Shown: one piece after another, positions 17,390 to 24,936 of the stretch
Position numbering within the stretch: position 1 is the first letter of the stretch
Layout of the letters: every line of letters begins with the position of its first letter
From: Methanothrix sp.
GTDB lineage: Archaea > Halobacteriota > Methanosarcinia > Methanotrichales > Methanotrichaceae
DNA length: 32,867 bases
Reading direction: 5' to 3'
Assembly (NCBI GenBank): GCA_030611205.1
Contig: JAUWQF010000010.1
Span: 1 to 32,867 of the forward strand
The notes under the pieces: model-generated
Told to the model about the DNA's origin: nothing
What the model saw: the letters and a program-made list of their open reading frames with translations, nothing else
Database searches by the model: none
Translations under genes and position numbers: made by a program

Positions 17390-17842
17390 ATGGTTCAGGC
17401 AGAGGTCGGCGATACCGTAAGAGTTTGTTACACCGGCCGGTCCGAGGACGGCACGGTCTTCGACTCTTCGGCGGACGGGGAATCGTTGCGGTTCACCCTG
17501 GGTCAGGAGATGATGATTTCAGGGTTCGAGAGGGCTGTAGTGGGGATGAGACCTCGAGAGTTCAAGACCGTGACCGTGCCTGCGGATCAGGCCTACGGTC
17601 CTCGACAAGAGGAGCTGGTGGTGGAGATCGACCGGTCGACGATACCCATGGGCATAGAGCCGAACGTGGGGATGGCGATAGAGATCGGCAAGTCGAAGGA
17701 TAAGATGCTCCATGTGGAGGTAATAGAGGTCACCGAGTCAAAGATCGTACTGGACGCCAACCATCCCCTGGCAGGAAAAAACCTGATCTTTGAGATCGAG
17801 CTGGTAGAGATTGAGTCGCGAGTGACGGAGGAACGTATATGA
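17390..17842 (+). CDS. FKBP-type peptidyl-prolyl isomerase (SlyD-like), copy 1
   Basis: 150 residues with FKBP N-terminal strand VRVCYTGRSEDGTVFDSS, hydrophobic pocket FTLGQEMMISGFERAVVGM, flap entry AYGPRQEELVVEI (IF chaperone insert about 68-120), and return strand LDANHPLAGKNLIFEIELVEI. This is the short SlyD-like archaeal type: prolyl isomerase plus chaperone. GAGGAGGT precedes the ATG. The stop overlaps the start of a second FKBP by four bases (ATGA). Confidence 0.93.
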   Translation: MVQAEVGDTVRVCYTGRSEDGTVFDSSADGESLRFTLGQEMMISGFERAVVGMRPREFKTVTVPADQAYGPRQEELVVEIDRSTIPMGIEPNVGMAIEIGKSKDKMLHVEVIEVTESKIVLDANHPLAGKNLIFEIELVEIESRVTEERI

Positions 17843-18264
17843 CAAGGACGAAGAAAGGCGATACCGTCAGCGTCCATTACAAGAGCAGGCTGGAGGACGG
17901 CACGGTCTTCGACTCCTCGGAGAAGTACGGTCCCTTGCAGTTCACCATAGGCAAGGCGATCGTGGTCCCCGGGTTCGAGGAGGCTGTCGAGGGCATGGAG
18001 CCCGGCGAGTCCAAGACGGTGATCGTCCCACCGGAGAAGGGGTACGGATCTCGCCAGGAAGTGCTGGTGGTGGAGATAGAGCGGGATGAGCTTCCCGAGG
18101 GTCTGGAGCCGGAGGTGGGCCAGATGGTGGAGTTCAGCAAGGACGGCCACAGGTTCGAGGTTTCGGTGGTCGCCGTAGAAGGATCGATGGTGACCCTCGA
18201 TGCCAACCACCCCCTGGCAGGGAAGAACGTCGTCTTCGAGATGACGCTGGAAGCGATCCTCTGA
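17839..18264 (+). CDS. FKBP-type peptidyl-prolyl isomerase (SlyD-like), copy 2
   Basis: 141 residues with the same layout as its upstream neighbour: VSVHYKSRLEDGTVFDSS, FTIGKAIVVPGFEEAVEGMEPGE, GYGSRQEVLVVEI, LDANHPLAGKNVVFEMTLEAI. It appears to be a tandem duplicate that has diverged, mainly in the pocket (MMISGF versus IVVPGF) and in the flap. This copy keeps the classic VPGFEEA pocket; copy 1 does not. Translation is coupled through the ATGA overlap. Confidence 0.93.
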   Translation: MTRTKKGDTVSVHYKSRLEDGTVFDSSEKYGPLQFTIGKAIVVPGFEEAVEGMEPGESKTVIVPPEKGYGSRQEVLVVEIERDELPEGLEPEVGQMVEFSKDGHRFEVSVVAVEGSMVTLDANHPLAGKNVVFEMTLEAIL

Positions 18265-18294
18265 GTTATCGGATATTCCGGGGTGTGACACGAA

Positions 18295-18495
18295 GTGGAG
18301 ATGACGGGGAAGAATAGGAGTGAGATTCGTCCCGGTATCGAGGTGGAGGTGGTGCTGAAGAAGGACCAGCGGACGGGCAGGAGGACCAGGGGGAAGGTCA
18401 AGGAGGTTCTTACCAGATCGGCCCACCATCCTCACGGCATAAAGGTGAGGCTCCAGGACGGTAAGATAGGAAGGGTGCAGAAGATCATCGGGTGA
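18295..18495 (+). CDS. YwbE family protein
   Basis: 66 residues, matching the small YwbE family known from Bacillus and methanogens: NRSEIRPGIEVEVVLKKDQR, TRGKVKEVLT, HPHGIKVRLQDGKIGRVQ. The conserved KDQRTGRRTRG and HPHGIKVRL motifs are clear. The function is unknown; the compact beta-rich sequence with many basic residues suggests RNA or ribosome binding (inference). GTG 18295 has GGGGTG 8 bases upstream; ATG 18301 is an alternative. It is the third gene of the FKBP operon. Confidence 0.88.
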   Translation: MEMTGKNRSEIRPGIEVEVVLKKDQRTGRRTRGKVKEVLTRSAHHPHGIKVRLQDGKIGRVQKIIG

Positions 18496-18564
18496 CGTGC
18501 CCTTCGATCATCTCCGATCTCCTGCGATCCTCGGCGACTTTTCGATCCGCTCCAGCTGGGGGTC

Positions 18565-18589
18565 GCCCGGGGGGGCCCCGGGCCCCGGG
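18565..18589. repeat. GC-only self-complementary tract
   Basis: A 25-base run made solely of G and C with alternating blocks (CCC GGGGGGG CCCC GGG CCCC GGG), able to fold in several registers on either strand. It lies between the YwbE stop and the promoter of the next gene. It may end or insulate transcription, or be an assembly-sensitive spot. Confidence 0.6.
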
Positions 18590-18599
18590 TCGGCAAAAT

Positions 18600-18608
18600 G
18601 GTTATATG
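18600..18608 (+). promoter_or_regulatory. TATA box of the ABM-like gene
   Basis: GGTTATATG lies about 30 bases before ATG 18635, giving a nearly leaderless transcript and favouring that start over the longer frame in the ORF track. Confidence 0.45.
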
Positions 18609-18634
18609 ATATGTTCTCCATAACGCAGAGATAT

Positions 18635-18922
18635 ATGTACGTGAGCATACGGCGCTACAAGACGGGCGCTGACCAGGTCGACGAGGTCATGCGCAGGGTC
18701 GAAGAGGAGTTCTTGCCCTTGGTCAGTAAGGTACCAGGTTTCGTAAAGTATTATGGCGTGGATGGAGGGGACGGGATGCTTGCCTTCATCAACCTGTTCC
18801 AAGACGAGGACGGCGCCGAGGAGTCCAACCACCTGGCCTCGGCGTGGGTGAAGGAAAACCTGCCCATGCTCTATCCCCAGCCCCAGGACATCGCCGTGGG
18901 GAAGATGATGATAGAAGGGTGA
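18635..18922 (+). CDS. Small ABM-like dimeric alpha/beta-barrel protein
   Basis: 95 residues from ATG 18635 (MYVSIRRYKTGADQVDEVM). The pattern of an opening strand, a helix with EEFLPLVSKVPGFVKYYGVD, a second strand GMLAFINLFQDEDGAEES and a helix with WVKENL is that of antibiotic-biosynthesis-monooxygenase-like ferredoxin-fold proteins. Members range from heme or quinone oxygenases to proteins of unknown activity; no specific substrate can be named. The track's start at 18497 would translate the GC-only tract and is rejected; ATG 18611 is possible. Confidence 0.7.
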   Translation: MYVSIRRYKTGADQVDEVMRRVEEEFLPLVSKVPGFVKYYGVDGGDGMLAFINLFQDEDGAEESNHLASAWVKENLPMLYPQPQDIAVGKMMIEG

Positions 18923-18955
18923 GAGACGGAAAAGGCGCAAATCAAGCATCTCGAT

Positions 18956-18978
18956 GGGTACTCGTTGGGCGAGTACCC
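18956..18978. other. Perfect 9-bp hairpin after the ABM-like gene
   Basis: GGGTACTCG and CGAGTACCC flank a five-base loop in the gap between the convergent ABM-like and CooT genes. No T-run follows on the plus strand. It may protect the 3' end of the mRNA or mark termination. Confidence 0.55.
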
Positions 18979-19042
18979 GCTCGTCCCAGATCATCGGTTT
19001 ATCGGGGGTCGTGTAGGGGGTTATTGAAAAGCGATTGAGTGT

Positions 19043-19048
19043 AAAAAA
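19043..19048 (-). terminator. Oligo-T tract after CooT
   Basis: Six A on the plus strand, hence T6 on the transcribed strand, about 10 bases past the CooT stop. It is the first clear T-run after the exosome superoperon and could end that whole transcript. Confidence 0.45.
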
Positions 19049-19058
19049 TATAGCCAAC

Positions 19059-19241
19059 CTACACCGGATCGATCAGCGCCTTTTGGACGGTTATATTAAT
19101 CTCCTTTATCCGGCCGGTTATCTCCAGAGACCTGCCCATGATATCTTCCAGCAGGATCTTCTCGCCGGAAACCGCCAGCCTGACCACACCTTCCATAACC
19201 AGCTCTTCGTTATCCGTCATGTAAACGGAAAGTTCGCACAT
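19059..19241 (-). CDS. CooT family nickel-binding protein
   Basis: 60 residues beginning MCELSVYM, with Cys2 directly after the initiator Met as in CooT, where it is the nickel ligand. CooT helps load nickel into carbon monoxide dehydrogenase in Rhodospirillum; archaeal relatives are widespread in methanogens, which need nickel for CODH/acetyl-CoA synthase and coenzyme F430. The rest, EGVVRLAVSGEKILLEDIMGR and LEITGRIKEINI, fits the small beta-barrel family. ATG 19241 has GGAGTGAT 5 bases upstream, so the track's start at 19250 is too long. It lies 25 bases downstream of tRNA-Arg on the same strand. Confidence 0.82.
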   Translation of the reverse strand: MCELSVYMTDNEELVMEGVVRLAVSGEKILLEDIMGRSLEITGRIKEINITVQKALIDPV

Positions 19242-19266
19242 AATTATCACTCCTATGCAAAAATGA

Positions 19267-19341
19267 CGGACCCGGTGGGATTCGAACCCACGACCCCCGG
19301 GTTAGAAGCCCGGTGCTATATCCTGGCTAAGCCACGGGCCC
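19267..19341 (-). tRNA. tRNA-Arg (anticodon TCT)
   Basis: 75 bases fold as a complete cloverleaf: a 7-bp acceptor (GGGCCCG with CGGGTCC, one G-T pair), an anticodon arm CCGGG-CTTCTAA-CCCGG with anticodon TCT (reads AGA/AGG), a T arm GTGGG-TTCGAAT-CCCAC, a five-base variable loop and discriminator G. CCA is not encoded (TCA follows). No intron is seen. The gene begins 9 bases after the prefoldin beta stop, so it is either processed from the superoperon transcript or has a promoter inside that gene. Confidence 0.95.
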
Positions 19342-19350
19342 ACTATCGTC

Positions 19351-19713
19351 TCAGGTTGCCGTCGGCGGCATCTGATCCAGCGACTGCTTCAGCTGCTCCT
19401 GAAGCTGGTCGAACCGGTTCTTGATCCGCTCTTCCTGCTTGTTCAGGGTCTTCAGCCGCAGGTCTAATACATCCTTCTTGTCGGTGAGCTCCTCTAAGAG
19501 CGCGGACCGATCCGCACGCAAGAGCACCTCTCCGGCGCTTTTATACATAACGGCCCCCTCGTCGCTGGCCTCGATCTCCTTGACCGCAACCTTGGTCTCT
19601 CTCAACATCATCTCTATCTGGCCCTTCTGGTTCAGCAACGCCTGTGCCTGTTGCTGGATCTGCTGGATCTGTGCTATTTGGTTCTGTATCTGAGGTGGCA
19701 ATTCAGCGCTCAT
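19351..19713 (-). CDS. pfdB: Prefoldin subunit beta
   Basis: 120 residues from ATG 19713 (MSAELPPQIQNQIAQIQQ). Two long amphipathic coiled-coil helices are linked by a short beta hairpin (VMYKSAGEVLLRAD near 60-75), the prefoldin beta layout. With prefoldin alpha it forms a hexameric jellyfish that passes unfolded proteins to the thermosome. The start overlaps the Pcc1 stop (ATGA), so the track's longer start is rejected. It is the last protein of the superoperon core. Confidence 0.95.
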   Translation of the reverse strand: MSAELPPQIQNQIAQIQQIQQQAQALLNQKGQIEMMLRETKVAVKEIEASDEGAVMYKSAGEVLLRADRSALLEELTDKKDVLDLRLKTLNKQEERIKNRFDQLQEQLKQSLDQMPPTAT

Positions 19714-19937
19714 ACCCTCATCATCTCCCATGTTATCTTGATCAACCTTATCCAGGTGTTCAACGCCGCCCGGAGAGAGACCACATCCTCGCTCTTCACA
19801 CAGAGTTTGATCCCCTCTTCGATTATCTCCAGGCTGACATCGCTCCTCTGGATCCGATCTTCTGCCTCAGGGGCCAGTGCTCGATACACCATCTCTGGAT
19901 CATCCACCTCGAATACCAGATCAGCACGGCCCTTCAT
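19710..19937 (-). CDS. KEOPS complex subunit Pcc1
   Basis: 75 residues. KEOPS makes t6A at position 37 of ANN-decoding tRNAs; Pcc1 is its dimerising subunit that contacts Kae1. The short alpha/beta sequence ADLVFEVDDPEMVYRALAPEAE and SLRAALNTWIRLIKITWEM is characteristic, and its position between Brix and prefoldin beta is conserved in archaea. The start overlaps the Brix gene by 17 bases. Confidence 0.86.
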   Translation of the reverse strand: MKGRADLVFEVDDPEMVYRALAPEAEDRIQRSDVSLEIIEEGIKLCVKSEDVVSLRAALNTWIRLIKITWEMMRV

Positions 19938-20343
19938 ATATCTTCAACCGGAGTATCGTGTCCTCGCCGTCCTTGAACTCCATCAGCTCGTCGGTTACCC
20001 TTATCGTCCTTTCGGCCCGATCCTCCGGATCCCATTCCAGGCTGAAAAAACCGGCCACCGACCTCGACATTCCGAATGTTCCCACAACCCATGGCCTGCG
20101 CGTCTTCAGCTTCTGGATCCGCTTCGCCGCCGAGATCGTAAAGCTGAGCGTCTCTTCTGCGCCCCCCGTTCGTTTCTCTATGCCCGAAGGGTTCCCATGG
20201 CGCTCTACGACTACGAACCAAGCCTCGTCAGGATCCAGATTGCTCTTTCCCCTGGTCACGTAGGGCAACCCGAGAAAGGTTGCCAGGGTCTTGGCAAACC
20301 GCCTCGTTCCGGGCGAGGGTTTCCGCGAGGTAGTAACCTTCAT
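19921..20343 (-). CDS. Brix domain ribosome biogenesis protein (Imp4-like)
   Basis: 140 residues. [20 protein letters not shown] at the start and the central IQKLKTRRPWVVGTFGMS match archaeal single-domain Brix proteins, related to eukaryotic Imp4 and Rpf proteins that bind rRNA precursors. It should act in ribosomal subunit assembly. Its ATG shares a base with the RpoP stop (TGATG). Confidence 0.9.
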   Translation of the reverse strand: MKVTTSRKPSPGTRRFAKTLATFLGLPYVTRGKSNLDPDEAWFVVVERHGNPSGIEKRTGGAEETLSFTISAAKRIQKLKTRRPWVVGTFGMSRSVAGFFSLEWDPEDRAERTIRVTDELMEFKDGEDTILRLKIYEGPC

Positions 20344-20480
20344 CAGACGGCTTTCATCTTCTTGACCGTCGTGGGTCTCTCTTTCATCAGTATCCTATGA
20401 CCGCAATAAGGGCACCTGATGCCGCTATACTCGTAATCCACCTCGACGATCTTCTTGCACCGGGTACACTTATAGGACAT
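20343..20480 (-). CDS. rpoP: DNA-directed RNA polymerase subunit P
   Basis: 45 residues, too short for the ORF track, read by hand: it begins [20 protein letters not shown] and ends in KKMKAV. Cys5-x2-Cys8 and Cys23-x2-Cys26 (CPYCGHRIL) form the zinc ribbon of subunit P (eukaryotic Rpb12), which stabilises Rpo3/Rpo10 assembly. Its ATG directly follows the L37Ae stop with no spacer, and its stop overlaps the Brix start. Confidence 0.96.
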   Translation of the reverse strand: MSYKCTRCKKIVEVDYEYSGIRCPYCGHRILMKERPTTVKKMKAV

Positions 20481-20762
20481 CTACTCCTGCTCCATGGCCC
20501 TCTTGACCGACCGAGCAACCGAAATCCCGACAGAGGTGAACGGTATATAGGTTCCTCCGGCGAAGGTGTAACCACACTTGGTACATCTCCAGATCGCAGT
20601 ACCGTCTCTCTTCACCCTGGTTCGGCCACACCGGGGACAGTCGTACTTCTTCTTGCTCTTATCCTCGATGTCTGCTATCTGCTTCCGGATCTTTCGCCCG
20701 TACCTTGGACCAAGACGGCCTGCCGACCTGGTTTTCCTTCCTTTCTTGAACTTCGTGACCAT
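20481..20762 (-). CDS. rpl37ae: 50S ribosomal protein L37Ae
   Basis: 93 residues, normal length. RSAGRLGPRYGRKIRKQI near the N-terminus and the zinc ribbon CPRC-x14-CTKC (residues about 42-63) identify L37Ae (eL43), a large-subunit protein near the E site. The C-terminal FAGGTYIPFT is conserved. It sits 3 bases after the rrp42 stop. Confidence 0.97.
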   Translation of the reverse strand: MVTKFKKGRKTRSAGRLGPRYGRKIRKQIADIEDKSKKKYDCPRCGRTRVKRDGTAIWRCTKCGYTFAGGTYIPFTSVGISVARSVKRAMEQE

Positions 20763-20765
20763 GAT

Positions 20766-21545
20766 TTATACATCCAGAAACTTTTCCCGGATCTCCTTAG
20801 CTTTTTCACATGATATATCAACGATGCGGTAGATATTATCCATGCTTAGTGGTCCGGGCCCCCTCTTCTGCATCCCGCATACAGACCCGTCGGCGGTGGT
20901 GATCACGGTCAGCTTGGTATCTGCCGCCGTCTCCTCGTCGGTATCGGGGTCGGACATTAATACGCCACCGAACTCCACCACGGTGGTGGCCACGGGGATG
21001 TCCCTCACCGGCAGAGGCCAATCTTCGCCCAGTCCGTACTGCTCAGCCGGTACCTTGGCTGTCATCAAGGCCGCTATGGCACCCAGGCTCGATGCATCCA
21101 TTATGTTACCGCAATCGTCCAGTATGTGTATATCTATAAACAAGATCCAGACCTTTTGCCCGGGAGTTATGCAGAGCGCGTCTAAGTCTATCGATTTTGA
21201 CTCCCTCACGCCTCTGTCGACCAACCGGGCCAACTCGATCCCGTGCTCGTTGGGAGGGCCGGGTTCGAAGTTCGGCGATGCCAGGGGCACCAGCTCAGCG
21301 TTGGTGATTATCACACCGCGATCGGGCGAGTCGGAGTAAGGCTCTCCTGGCTGTATCTTCACGCCCACCAGTACCTGGGTGTTTCCCAGCCGAACCCTGG
21401 CGCTGCCATCGGCCTTCTTTATGACGCCAGTCTCTAAAGAGATCTCGCGATACTGGTCAAAGCTCCTACCATCGGCCCGCTCATTATTCATCACCAGGTG
21501 GTAGAGGTAGTCTTTTCTGATCTCTGACATCACGTTGTTGCTCAT
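20766..21545 (-). CDS. rrp42: Exosome complex subunit Rrp42
   Basis: 259 residues. An RNase PH-like fold that lacks the catalytic residues but pairs with Rrp41 to form the hexameric ring of the archaeal exosome. N-terminal [19 protein letters not shown], the strand [17 protein letters not shown] and [15 protein letters not shown] are family features. Its ATG overlaps the rrp41 stop (ATGA). Confidence 0.96.
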   Translation of the reverse strand: MSNNVMSEIRKDYLYHLVMNNERADGRSFDQYREISLETGVIKKADGSARVRLGNTQVLVGVKIQPGEPYSDSPDRGVIITNAELVPLASPNFEPGPPNEHGIELARLVDRGVRESKSIDLDALCITPGQKVWILFIDIHILDDCGNIMDASSLGAIAALMTAKVPAEQYGLGEDWPLPVRDIPVATTVVEFGGVLMSDPDTDEETAADTKLTVITTADGSVCGMQKRGPGPLSMDNIYRIVDISCEKAKEIREKFLDV

Positions 21546-22282
21546 ACGCCCGAACCCTCCTCTTTCGGATCTTCTAGTCGGCTATACCGATCGATAAGCG
21601 CCTTCTTCTGTATCTCGTAGATCTGTTCGCACCCTTTCCTGGCGGTCTCCATGGCTTCCCGCATCTCCTCGACGGTGAACCTGCCGTCCGCCTGGAGAAG
21701 GGTAACCTCTCCGTCGGGGGTCATGGCCAGGGGCATGTCGCCCTCTCCGAAGTTGTCTTCGTCCTTCATGGGGTCCAGTATTATCTGGCCGTCCACCTTC
21801 CCAGCCGCACAAGAGGATACCAGAGATTTCATGGGAACTCCAGCATCTGCGAGAGCCACCGAAGCCGCGTTTATCCCCGCGGTCCTGGTACCGGCATCTG
21901 CCTGCAAGACCTCGACAAATACGTCTATGACCGAACGGGGAAAGTAATGCGTCAATATCACCGGCTCCAGAGCCTCCCTGCTGACCTTGGAGACCTCGTG
22001 ACTCCGTCTGTCCGGCCCGGGTCTTTTTCTCTCCTCCACGGAGAAGGATGCCATGTTGTAGCGATACCGCACTATCGCCCGGGTAACCTTTTGCAGATGT
22101 CTGGGATGAACTTCTCTCGGACCGTACACCGCAGCTATTACTTTATTACCACCCATCTCGATATAACACGAGCCGTCGGCCCTTTCGAGCACGCCCGCCT
22201 CTATCTTGACGGGTCTCAGCTCACCGGGACGCCTCCCATCCAGTCTAATTCCATCTTTAAAGAACGATAACTTGTCATCCAT
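21542..22282 (-). CDS. rrp41: Exosome complex catalytic subunit Rrp41
   Basis: 246 residues. A phosphorolytic 3'-5' exoribonuclease of the RNase PH family. [15 protein letters not shown] at the start, the phosphate and RNA-binding arginines in [36 protein letters not shown], and the catalytic acidic segment near [18 protein letters not shown] are intact. With Rrp42 and Rrp4 it degrades or tails RNA. It lies 4 bases after rrp4. Confidence 0.97.
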   Translation of the reverse strand: MDDKLSFFKDGIRLDGRRPGELRPVKIEAGVLERADGSCYIEMGGNKVIAAVYGPREVHPRHLQKVTRAIVRYRYNMASFSVEERKRPGPDRRSHEVSKVSREALEPVILTHYFPRSVIDVFVEVLQADAGTRTAGINAASVALADAGVPMKSLVSSCAAGKVDGQIILDPMKDEDNFGEGDMPLAMTPDGEVTLLQADGRFTVEEMREAMETARKGCEQIYEIQKKALIDRYSRLEDPKEEGSGV

Positions 22283-22286
22283 AAGA

Positions 22287-22961
22287 TCAACTTCTGGCTT
22301 CTTTCTCCGTCCTCAGGAAGTCCATTATCCTGTCGGTGAGCCCCGTGGTGTGAGCTTTCTTCTCTATGATAAGTATCGTCTTCAGAACCAGATCCATATC
22401 CTCATCGCTTCCGTTGACCCAGATCCTGCCGTTCTGACCGACGAACATGTTACAGTTCAGCTCTTTCTTCAGCATGCTTATCATGGAGCCACCCTTTCCG
22501 ATCACCCTGGGAACCCTGGTGTAACTTATCTCTACGACCCTGCCGGTATTCAAGGTTCCAAGCCGTCGATCGTTCAGGGTGAGTTCCACCTTTTTCGTGG
22601 AGTCCACGTCCTTCACCCTGACCATTATAGAGCTGCTTATCCGCAGGTACTTCGCCATCTCGTCCCTCTCGATCCTCTTGGGATACTCGGATATGTGAAG
22701 CAGCCCTTCATAGGGTGAGTTTATGTCGACGATCCAGTTCGAGACGGTAATATCTCCCACGATGCCGATCACGGTGTCTCCCACGGAGGGTACGTACTTT
22801 CCGGCCAAAGGTATTACGCTTATCTTATCTCTGTGGTTCACCAGGCCGTAGAGCTGAGAGTAAACCTTGTCATCCTTTACGTAGGTTCCCTCGCCTGCCT
22901 TTTTCGGATCTTCGGCGAGAAGCTCTCCCGGTATGACCACACGACGGTCGATGCGATCCAT
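22287..22961 (-). CDS. rrp4: Exosome RNA-binding subunit Rrp4
   Basis: 224 residues from ATG 22961 ([17 protein letters not shown]). An N-terminal domain, an S1 domain (about 60-130, [23 protein letters not shown]) and a KH domain with [14 protein letters not shown] (about 145-205) form the cap that guides RNA into the exosome ring. The track's start at 23075 lies inside the SBDS gene and gives a non-homologous tail; TTGAGG precedes ATG 22961. Confidence 0.95.
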   Translation of the reverse strand: MDRIDRRVVIPGELLAEDPKKAGEGTYVKDDKVYSQLYGLVNHRDKISVIPLAGKYVPSVGDTVIGIVGDITVSNWIVDINSPYEGLLHISEYPKRIERDEMAKYLRISSSIMVRVKDVDSTKKVELTLNDRRLGTLNTGRVVEISYTRVPRVIGKGGSMISMLKKELNCNMFVGQNGRIWVNGSDEDMDLVLKTILIIEKKAHTTGLTDRIMDFLRTEKEARS

Positions 22962-22983
22962 TATAATTGTCCTCAATTCATCG

Positions 22984-23676
22984 TTACAGGAGTTTTGTCT
23001 CCGCCTCGCCCTTAGACAGCCTGTTAACCAGGTTGTAGAAATCGTTCTGGAGTCCAGCAGGAAGCCGGACCACACCGACCCACGAACCGTCGTTCTGCCA
23101 TTGCTCCTTTACCAGCTGGGCGAAGCTCGCGATCTCACCGTACGCCTTGGGGGCGTAGCTCGACGGGATCTTCACCGCCACATCTATCTCTTCGAACCTT
23201 ATGGGGATCAGAGGCCGGAGCGCCTTCAGAGTTATGCGGACCAGCTCATCCATCGACTTGGTGGGATCGATGTTCACGTGCGCCTCGTTCATGGCCAGCT
23301 CGATCCTGGCGGGCGGATGTGGTGTTTTCGTCTGGGGATTGATGGCGTTGCTGGCGATTATGTTCACGACCATCTTCCGCTTATTCTCGATTATGTCGCG
23401 CCTCTGTTCGGCTGTGAGCTGTATATCTCCCTTCTTGATTATCTTGGTGGCAATCTCCATTACGCCGATGGTCCCGAAGGCCTTTTTCAGGTCGTCCTCT
23501 GAGCTGCGAGTTCCCCGGCTGGCGTTCTCGAAGATCTCTTCCGCCGCCAGCAGGTCCTTCACGTCGACGTTCTCACCCCGATGAAGCGCCAGCGCGCCTT
23601 CCGGATCTACCAACACCTCAAATGTGACGCTGTGGCTCTTGAGCCGAGCCGTTACCGCCTCCCCCAGGGCGATCAT
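22984..23676 (-). CDS. Ribosome assembly factor SBDS
   Basis: 230 residues with three domains: the FYSH N-terminal domain (VTARLKSHSVTFEVLVDPEGAL), the helical middle domain (LTAEQRRDIIENKRKMVVNIIASNAINPQTKTPHPP) and a ferredoxin-like C-terminal domain. It removes the anti-association factor aIF6 from 50S subunits in concert with EF-2. ATG 23676 has GGAGTGAGG just upstream and lies two bases past the psmA stop; GTG 23682 is the alternative. Confidence 0.95.
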   Translation of the reverse strand: MIALGEAVTARLKSHSVTFEVLVDPEGALALHRGENVDVKDLLAAEEIFENASRGTRSSEDDLKKAFGTIGVMEIATKIIKKGDIQLTAEQRRDIIENKRKMVVNIIASNAINPQTKTPHPPARIELAMNEAHVNIDPTKSMDELVRITLKALRPLIPIRFEEIDVAVKIPSSYAPKAYGEIASFAQLVKEQWQNDGSWVGVVRLPAGLQNDFYNLVNRLSKGEAETKLL

Positions 23677-23678
23677 CC

Positions 23679-24428
23679 TCACTCCTCTCCTTCATCGTCC
23701 TTCTTCTGAGCCTTGACCTGCTCCACGCGTGTCGCCACATCGGACTCGTCCATCTTGTAAAACATCTTATCTTCGAGCGTGATCAGGCCGATCTCGGTAG
23801 TTGCAGCGTCAAACGTGTCTTCCGATGCCTTGCAAAGGGCCTCCAGACCCATGAGCATGGCCTCGTCGAGGTTCATATCATCCCTGTACTTCTCCTCGAA
23901 GACCTCCATCACAGTGGATCTACCGGCACCTATGCTGGTGGCTTTGTACTCCAATAGAGCACCGCTGGGATCGGTCTCGAAGAGACCTACACCGTTATCG
24001 TCGACTCCTATTATCAGCAGAGCCGTACCGAAGGGCCTGACCCCACCGTACTGAGTATAGGTCTGCTTAAAGTCGCAGATGCGCTTGGCCAGCACCTCCA
24101 CCCCGATGCTCTCATCATAAACCATGCGGTTGATCTGGGCTTCCACCCTCGCCCTGTCGATCAAGACTCGGGCGTCGGCTACCAGTCCTGAAGTAGCAGC
24201 TCCTAGGTGCGAATCTATCTGGAATATTTTTTCTATGGACTCCGGCTCCATCAGCCTGCTGGTTATCCTCTTGTCCACCAGCACAGCCACGCCGTCGACT
24301 GCCGTCACACCCACGGCAGTGGTGCCCCGCCTAACGGCTTCGCGGGCGTACTCAACTTGAAAGAGTCTTCCATCAGGGCTGAACACGGTTATGGCCCTAT
24401 CATACCCCATCTGAGGTGCCATCTGCAT
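23679..24428 (-). CDS. psmA: Proteasome subunit alpha
   Basis: 249 residues from ATG 24428. The N-terminal gate sequence GYDRAITVFSPDGRLFQVEYAREAV is diagnostic of 20S alpha subunits, and GTTAVGV and IGAGRSTVMEVFEEKY are typical. It forms the outer rings that gate the proteolytic chamber; no beta subunit is in the window. The C-terminal tail is acidic/Lys-rich (KAQKKDDEGEE). GGAGGAGAT lies 5 bases upstream, inside the preceding gene. Confidence 0.96.
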   Translation of the reverse strand: MQMAPQMGYDRAITVFSPDGRLFQVEYAREAVRRGTTAVGVTAVDGVAVLVDKRITSRLMEPESIEKIFQIDSHLGAATSGLVADARVLIDRARVEAQINRMVYDESIGVEVLAKRICDFKQTYTQYGGVRPFGTALLIIGVDDNGVGLFETDPSGALLEYKATSIGAGRSTVMEVFEEKYRDDMNLDEAMLMGLEALCKASEDTFDAATTEIGLITLEDKMFYKMDESDVATRVEQVKAQKKDDEGEE

Positions 24429-24936
24429 CAGTATCTCCTCCACATAAATCAAAATAGGTCAGTCCCACGTACTGGGTACCTGATCCTTCGGTTATTTTCT
24501 GGTCGTCTGGACTGAGGTCGATCTCCATACCGCGAATGCGCGCTACAGATCCAGAAACGAGTCCCAAATCGATTTTCCTCTCGTCGTCCACAGCCTGTAA
24601 GATCGGTTGCGGTATATACTTTTCTGTTGCAGTTTTGATCGTTCCTGAAACCCCGCGAATCCGGATCGCCGCTCTATTTCGCCCTACGGCACGGACCGTG
24701 GCCAGAACCGCTCTACACTCCAAAACCCGTCGATGTGAGCACCTGACCAGCCCGAACCTACCGTTGAAAGTGATCAACTTGATCCTGTTCTCCGATGCAC
24801 CCATATCGCCAAAAAGTGATACCTGTGATGCGTAGATCTCCCTGATGAGATCCCCGGACCGGACAGAACCCTCGGACTCCAGCTCGAAGGCGATGTACCT
24901 CTTCCGGTCACGTAGTACGGGCAGCCTGCTCCTCAA
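24400..24936 (-). CDS. rnp2: RNase P protein component 2 (Pop5)
   Basis: 178 residues from TTG 24936 (start LRSRLPVLRDRKRYIAFEL). LRDRKRYIAFELE and GLVRCSHRRVLECRAVLATV fit archaeal Pop5/Rnp2, which pairs with Rpp30 and remodels RNase P RNA for tRNA 5' processing. The TTG overlaps the Rpp30 stop (TTGA) and has GGTGGAG 6 bases upstream. The C-terminus reaches 29 bases into psmA. The protein is longer than the usual 120-150 residues because of a Gly/Asp-rich tail (CGGDTDADGTSDGV) that also encodes the psmA ribosome site. Confidence 0.87.
   Translation of the reverse strand: MRSRLPVLRDRKRYIAFELESEGSVRSGDLIREIYASQVSLFGDMGASENRIKLITFNGRFGLVRCSHRRVLECRAVLATVRAVGRNRAAIRIRGVSGTIKTATEKYIPQPILQAVDDERKIDLGLVSGSVARIRGMEIDLSPDDQKITEGSGTQYVGLTYFDLCGGDTDADGTSDGV

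Noticed and set aside
18497-18634. Track start of the ABM-like protein at 18497
   Set aside because: It would translate the GC-only tract into a Gly/Pro-rich tail and lies upstream of the likely promoter.
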